Shown: positions 58,836 to 64,000 of the stretch, in pieces
Numbering within the stretch: the first letter of the stretch is position 1
Layout of the letters: every line of letters begins with the position of its first letter
Assembly: GCA_001632435.1 (NCBI GenBank)
Contig: KV423953.1
Location: 149,553 to 213,552 of the forward strand
From: Calocera cornea HHB12733
Lineage: Eukaryota; Basidiomycota; Dacrymycetes; Dacrymycetales; Dacrymycetaceae
DNA: 64,000 nucleotides
Reading direction: 5' to 3'
Made by a program: the position numbers and the translations under genes
The notes under the pieces: model-generated
Seen by the model: only the letters and a program-made list of their open reading frames with translations
What the model was told of the DNA's origin: nothing
The model's database searches: none

Positions 58836-60039
58836 ATGGCGCCCTCTCGCGGCCCTCCGCCAACCCCACGATACCTCCATCTCACCCTCGATTCTCACAC
58901 CGGCCCAGTCCATGTCGTCAGATACGCAAAGGGCGCGGCAAAGTACATCCTATCCGGCGGACAAGACAGGACAGTCCGCTTGTTCAACCCCGATCTGGGA
59001 ACGGAGATAAAGACGTACAAGGGACATGGATACGAGGTCCTGTCGATCACCGTGTATGTCCCTATGGTGTTTTGCGGCCACTTGAGCTGATCTGAAGCAG
59101 CTCCCCTGATAATTCCAAGTTCGCAAGCGGAGGAGGAGACAGAAGTGTCTTCTATTGGGACGTCACTACCGGCCAGACGATACGACGACTCGCGGGGCAC
59201 ATCGGACGTATCAACGCGGTCGAGTTCAACGGAGATGCGAGCGTGCTTGCGAGTGGTCAGTCTGCCGAGTTCCACTTGGCATCATCCGCTTACATGTTGG
59301 CAGGCTCATACGATGGGAAGGTGAACTTATGGGATCTCAGGTGCGTGTTGTCTCCCATAATGTATCATGTTGAAACTCATGAACGTCTCAAGAGCACAAG
59401 GCGTTCGCACACCCATACAAGTACTGGACGACGCACGAGACTCGGTGACTTCACTCTCCGTGGCTTCTCATCTTATCGTCACTGGTTCAGTTGATGGATA
59501 TGTGCGCACATATGATCTGCGGAAGGGCGAGCTTCACGCAGACTACCTTGGATGTACGACCCAGCTCTAGAGAAATTGCGAGCTATGCTGACGTTCGTCG
59601 TTAGACCCCGTGACATCGGTCCTCCCGACCGCAGACCTGCAAACTGTGCTCGCCACAGTTCTGGATAGCAAAGTTCTGCTCATGGATGACAGTGTTGGTA
59701 CAGCCCTCGCCACATTCACAGGCCACAAGAACGACGAATACAAGGCTCGTGCGTGCTTCGGCCACGCCGAGGCGAGCGTTGTTTGTGGTGACGAGGATGG
59801 ACGAATATGGGCCTGGGATCTGCTGGATGTACGTTGTCTGCATCCCGTCTTTAGTCTGATGCTGACTCAAGTGTCAGGGCAAGCCAATGGGTGACAATCC
59901 ACCACCGAAAGTGCACAAGAAGGTCATAACGTGGGTTGAGCAGCATCCTGTTAAGAGCGGAGAAATGGTCTCTGCCAGCGGTGATGGCACGGTCAAGGTG
60001 TGGCGAGATCAGATTACGAAGAATGGTGAAAATGCGTGA
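58836..60039 (+). CDS. WD40 protein, WDR83/MORG1-like
   Basis: Seven-bladed WD40 scaffold. Animal WDR83 (MORG1) binds MAPK modules and is found with the spliceosome. Six exons: 58836-59053, 59101-59255, 59304-59340, 59393-59553, 59605-59828, 59878-60039; sum checks, 318 residues, close to the usual about 315. Blades visible: GQDRTVRLFNPDLG, GGGDRSVFYWDVTTG, GSYDGKVNLWDLR, GSVDGYVRTYDLRKG, GDEDGRIWAWDLLD and SGDGTVKVWRDQI. The start at 58836 gives MAPSRGPPPTPRY just before the first blade. No extra domain. Orthology is by length and blade pattern, not by search. Confidence 0.85.
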
Positions 60040-60378
60040 GAAGAATGGAGAATGAGTACTCCGGCGGTTGTCATCCATAAAATTACTGTATCACTAGATA
60101 ATGCGACCAATATTACTGATGAGCCCACCGAACGACAATGACTCGTGTGAATGGGAAGCATTCCGTAAATGAATTGCAAGGGACGAGCGTGGAGGGCCCC
60201 AGACGGGAGCAGTCGCCATTTCTGTCCCTCCTGGGATAATCCGGCATCCGTATGGCGTGCACTCCGTGTTTCCGATGCGTGGGAAAGCAGCGCCGGCCTT
60301 TATCTACGCCATGCCTGTACCTCGTTCCGATCAAGGCTGACCTCCTCGAGCTCTCCATCCTGCTTCGTCACGACCACA
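60040..60378. other. Intergenic, promoter of first dehydrogenase
   Basis: Short spacer. It includes the likely WD40 terminator region and no other feature. Confidence 0.5.
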
Positions 60379-61674
60379 ATGGGCAAGCACGCCGCTATCA
60401 TCTCGGGCGAGATCAAGCGCGCTCAGGCTGAGTGGGCAGAGCTCGGAAAGACGCACGATGTCCTGGTATGTGCCATATACCCTGCCTGCGTTGATTTGTG
60501 CTGATGCTGCGTAGTTTTGGGGCAATAGGACGCGCGATCAGCTCATTGCCGACCTGCCAAAGCTCGCCGCGCAGAAGAAGTACGATGCTATCGCGTTCAT
60601 GCCGGGCGGTGGCTGGCAAGGGGCGGTGGACCAGGAACTGCTTGGCGCTTTTGAGGGCCATGGGCTGCGATACATCAACGGCATGGGAGCAGGGTATGAT
60701 CACGTCGACCTTGATTGGGTAACGAACAAGCTGGGGGCGTATTTCATCAACAACCCGGGCGCAGTGTCCCAGTGCGTAGCATCTCAGAGGGCAACTGCTC
60801 TCATGGCTAAAGGTGTCCAGTCCGACAGCGACCACTACTACCATCTTGATCCTCGAATGTACGTGTGTCACACCCACACTTACGACTCTGATGCTGATAC
60901 TCGTCGAAGGTATTCGGTGGACGAGCCAAATGGAGGGAAGAACACGGCGAGGGGAATGGAAATTTGGATTAGGCCTATCACCCGACCCGCGAGACGTTGT
61001 CGTCGGTATCATTGGCCTTGGTACGATCGGCAAGGTCAGTAAATCACGTCTAGATGATGGCACTAGCTCAGCTGACATGGTGATTCAGATCGTCCGTGAC
61101 CAAATACAAGGCTTTGGAACGAAGGTCGTCTACACGCAAAGGCACAAGTTGCCGGAAAGTGGTATGCATGTCCCCTACGTATACAGTAACGAATACTGAT
61201 GTCCACTCAGATGAGAAGGGCGCAACTTTTTTGCCTTTCGACGAGCTCATCGCAACTGCTGACGTCATCTCCTTGCTGACGCCCCTTACACCGGAAACCT
61301 TCCACCTGATTGGCGAGAAGGAGATTGCGAAGATGAAGAAGGGCGTCATGATTGTCAACACTTCGCGTGGCAAAGGTGTGATTGTTTGTTCCAAGTCGGC
61401 TCTATGCTTACGAGCGACTACAGTCCTCGATGAGCATGCCCTTGTTGCTGCGCTCCAATCTGGCCATGTCGACCGGGTCGGCCTCGACGTCTATGAGAAT
61501 GAGCCATACCCTCATCCATATCTACTCACGACCGAGAAAGCGACTGTGTTCCCCCACAACGGCAGCGGGACTCAACGAGTCATACGGGATGGAGAGCTGG
61601 AGATTCTCGGGAACATTCGTACATGGTTGGAGACTGGTACTGCCCCTAATGCTGTTAATAGTCCAGCCGCCTAG
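60379..61674 (+). CDS. D-2-hydroxyacid dehydrogenase, tandem copy 1
   Basis: NAD(P)-dependent reductase of 2-keto acids such as glyoxylate or hydroxypyruvate (family knowledge). Seven exons: 60379-60465, 60515-60771, 60821-60858, 60910-61034, 61089-61161, 61211-61375, 61424-61674; sum checks, 331 residues. Nucleotide-binding motif GIIGLGTIGK at about 165-174. The catalytic Arg lies in NTSRGKVLDE, the Glu in DVYENEP, and the His in VFPHNGSGTQ. The N-terminus starts MGKHAAIISGEI. No targeting signal seen, so probably cytosolic. All six introns match those of the next gene in position and phase. Substrate not determinable. Confidence 0.9.
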
Positions 61675-61938
61675 ACATAGAATGGATTAAAATAGGAGTT
61701 CCGGTGTTACGCTGGCACTCAATATTAGGGGCATACTAGGGTGCATGACGTCAGAAGAGGAATCCCAGGGGAGATAGGGTTCCTCCTTTTCTGGCCTGTC
61801 ACGACCGGAGTGGAGGCCGAAACTCATGCTTAGAGAGCACGTATCAACGATGGCCAACATTCCCAGCCCTTCCAAGTCTTTATCTATCGCGCAAGAGAGC
61901 CTCGCGATAGCACGCTGTCTTTCTTGCCGCCCACCACC
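61675..61938. other. Spacer between tandem dehydrogenases
   Basis: 264 bp holding the 3' end of copy 1 and the promoter of copy 2. Confidence 0.5.
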
Positions 61939-63230
61939 ATGTCCAAACACGCAGCCATCATCTCTGGAGAGGTTCGCAAGGCGACAGAGGAATGGAAACA
62001 GTTCGGCGAGAAGCACGATGTCATGGTGCGCATTCTTTAGACTGTTTCAAAGAGAACGACCGTGTTGACATTCAACTTGCAGTTCATCGGCGATAAGACG
62101 CGTGAACAGCTCCTGGAAGAGCTGCCCAAACTTGCGGCTCAGGGCAAGTACGATGCGATCGCTTTCATGCCTGCAGGGCCTTGGCAAGGGGACGTCAATG
62201 CGGAGCTACTGGGCAGTCTGGAGGGCTCTCTCAAGTATATCAATGGACAAGGAGCGGGATTCGATCATGTCGATATGGAATTTGTGACCAAGAAGCTCGG
62301 TGCATTCTATGTCAATTCTCCACAAGCGGTCTCGCAGTAAGCACCTTCCCACTCTAACCGGACATGATGTTGATCGTCCTCCAGTCCGACCGCCACCACC
62401 ACAACCATTCTCATCCTGGATTGTATGCCCACTCTGCTTTATCTGTGTGATACATATTTGACATCGTTCAGGCATACGATGGACCTCCCAGTTGGAGCTG
62501 AGCACGCGCCGAGGGGATTGGAAGGGTGGTGCTGGCCTTACAAACGACACTCGTGATACGTTGGTCGGCATTGTAGGAATGGGAACGATTGGCAAGGTGA
62601 TCACAAGCCTATGAATCATTTGTATCTGGATTGACGCGAGCGCATAGATTGTCCGCGATCAAATCCAAGCTTTCGGATCGAAGGTTATCTATAGCAATCG
62701 ACGGCGGCTCCCCGAATCTGGTGTGTATTCCTCTATAAAGCACTTTCTACTATCTCATCCACCACGCCAGAGGAAAATGGTGCCAAATTTGTTTCATTAG
62801 ACGAACTGCTCAGTACTGCAGACTTGATCTCGCTCAACTGCCCCCTTACTCCTGAGACGTTCCACCTCATCGGAGAGACAGAGTTCGCTAAGATGAAGAA
62901 GGGCGTCATGATTGTCAACACGTCGCGTGGAAAAGGTACATCCGCATTTATAATCGCTCCTCTTGTTGCTGACACAGCAATCCAGTGATTGACGAGCATG
63001 CTCTTGTTTCTGCGCTAGAATCTGGCCATGTGGCACGAGCTGGTCTAGATGTCTACGAGAACGAGCCCCACCCCCACCCCTTCCTGCTTACATCCGAGCA
63101 ATGCACTGTCTTTCCGCACCATGGTGGAGGGACCCAGAGAGTCGTCAGAGATGCAGAACTAGAGATTTTGGAGAACCTCCGAGCGTTCTTTGAGACTGGC
63201 AAGGCGCAGAATGCTGTGAACAGCCCTTAG
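61939..63230 (+). CDS. D-2-hydroxyacid dehydrogenase, tandem copy 2
   Basis: Same enzyme family as the preceding gene. Seven exons: 61939-62025, 62083-62336, 62385-62422, 62472-62596, 62648-62720, 62771-62935, 62986-63230; sum checks, 328 residues. Begins MSKHAAIISGEV. Nucleotide-binding motif GIVGMGTIGK. Catalytic residues in NTSRGKVIDEH, DVYENEP and VFPHHGGGTQ. Five of seven exons have exactly the same length as in copy 1, clear evidence of tandem duplication. Residues differ mainly in the substrate domain (AEEW-type region and the QLELSTRRGDWKGG stretch), so specificity may have diverged. Confidence 0.9.
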
Positions 63231-63600
63231 CCTTTTAGCAGCGAGCTCTGCACATGTACTAGCCAAGAATGCAATGAGTTGTTCATAACTGCCTGGGTGT
63301 TTAAGGCTCTTGCCCGCACAAAACACGCGTTGTCTTCCTGCCGTCACCACCACACCTGTGCTATTTGTTGTCCGGTGATATGGATGTCCCGTTGTTGTCT
63401 TCTTGTGCAACCTCGTTGGGAGTTTACCAAAGCACCTTGCTCCACAGGCCTCCACCATTAGTTTCCCATCTACCAGTGCTGCTAAATGCCAAGTAAAAAC
63501 TATTGTCCATGTCACCCTCAGAAGAGTGGATTACTAAATGCCAAGCCTGCCACATAACTGTGTCCTAAGGTCCCAAGTGCCAAGGGCCACTTTGAAGCTC
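63231..63600. other. Intergenic with short CCAAGTGCCAAG-like repeats
   Basis: TAAATGCCAAG occurs at about 63484 and 63535, and CCCAAGTGCCAAGGG at about 63572. No gene. Confidence 0.4.
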
Positions 63601-63604
63601 TACC

Positions 63605-63647
63605 CAACCCTAACCCTAACCCTAAGGGTTTACGGTAACCCTAACCC
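63605..63647. repeat. Interstitial telomere-type repeat (CCCTAA)n
   Basis: Four to five CCCTAA units, then CCTAAGGGTT (an inversion of the unit), then another TAACCCTAACCCC. CCCTAA is the complement of TTAGGG, the telomere repeat of most filamentous fungi. Confidence 0.75.
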
Positions 63648-63901
63648 CTGAGAATTCCTACCCCATCTATAGCCGAATTGAGCATGGTCAGGGTTAGACT
63701 TAGACCCGAAAAGGGCATGTTACATGTAAACACCACCAAAATGCATCCACACATGGGCCCTATCCGGCGCGCGCCGCGCCAATGGGCATTTGCGCGCCTC
63801 TGCAATAAGCTCGCCGTTCCGCCTCTTCCCCCCACTCTCCCACCTCCGTTCCTTTTCCAAACTCTGCGCGTCCCCCTCTCCTTTCTACTGCCAAAATCTA
63901 G

Positions 63902-64000
63902 GACACAATCACCTCAGCTGTTGTTGAGAACGGCGAGGCTGCTCGTGACAGGTCTGACAGCCTGGACCCTCACGACACCCCGGCACCAAACGGCAATGAA
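63902..64000 (+). CDS. Possible coding exon running off the window
   Basis: From about 63902 the frame reads TITSAVVENGEAARDRSDSL and then DPHDTPAPNGNE with no stop to the edge. It follows a CAAAATCTAG that could be a splice acceptor. Acidic, disordered sequence; family unknown. Weak. Confidence 0.25.

Noticed and set aside
1..64000. CRISPR arrays, bacterial operons, rRNA and tRNA genes
   Set aside because: None seen; gene structure is eukaryotic and no cloverleaf or rRNA sequence was recognised by eye. tRNAscan-SE would be the decisive test for tRNAs.

Overview
The window reads as nuclear DNA of a filamentous basidiomycete, most likely an Agaricomycete. Genes are split by many 44-60 nt GT-AG introns, neighbours sit on both strands, GC is high, and the gene families present (KDZ transposase, fungal NLR-type NTPases, OPT transporters, F-box/LRR-like proteins, SMP/C2 tricalbin) are typical of mushroom-forming fungi. 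I assembled most gene models by hand. For every model marked 'sum checks', the exon lengths add to a multiple of three and the frame stays open.

Layout. 0-9.2 kb is accessory DNA: a 5'-truncated but open KDZ transposase (1-2647), a GRF-zinc-finger/SIM protein (3453-4918), a small coiled-coil/Gly-rich gene (5916-6522) and a decayed NACHT NTPase pseudogene (about 6929-8755). 9.4-10.7 kb and 20.6-21.8 kb hold two diverged copies of one non-coding sequence in opposite orientation. Each arm has a NACHT gene on its outer side, so this looks like an old inverted segmental duplication. Between the arms lie an OPT transporter with a very long N-terminal extension (11744-15521) and a BRCT+Myb protein resembling Rap1 (17596-19474). 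The outer right copy of the NACHT gene (complement 21981-25578) keeps an N-terminal helical domain, a NACHT core, a helical repeat region and a proline-rich tail, but has an in-frame TGA.

26.5-47.2 kb is mostly metabolism and transport: a TauD-type Fe(II)/2-oxoglutarate dioxygenase, a proline-rich protein with two SUMO-interaction-like motifs, a second OPT transporter, an F-box protein, a bZIP factor with a Cys-3/Met4-type basic region, a YAT-type amino-acid permease and a DHA2-type MFS transporter. The dioxygenase, the bZIP and the two OPT transporters could all belong to sulfur scavenging. That is inference from families, not a proven cluster.

47.8-63.2 kb looks like conserved core genome: tricalbin (ER-plasma membrane contact protein), a second MFS transporter, a membrane-anchored Nudix-like protein, a WDR83/MORG1-like WD40 protein and a tandem pair of D-2-hydroxyacid dehydrogenases with identical intron positions. 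Near the right edge (about 63605-63647) is an interstitial run of telomere-type CCCTAA repeats, then a possible first exon of another gene that runs off the window.
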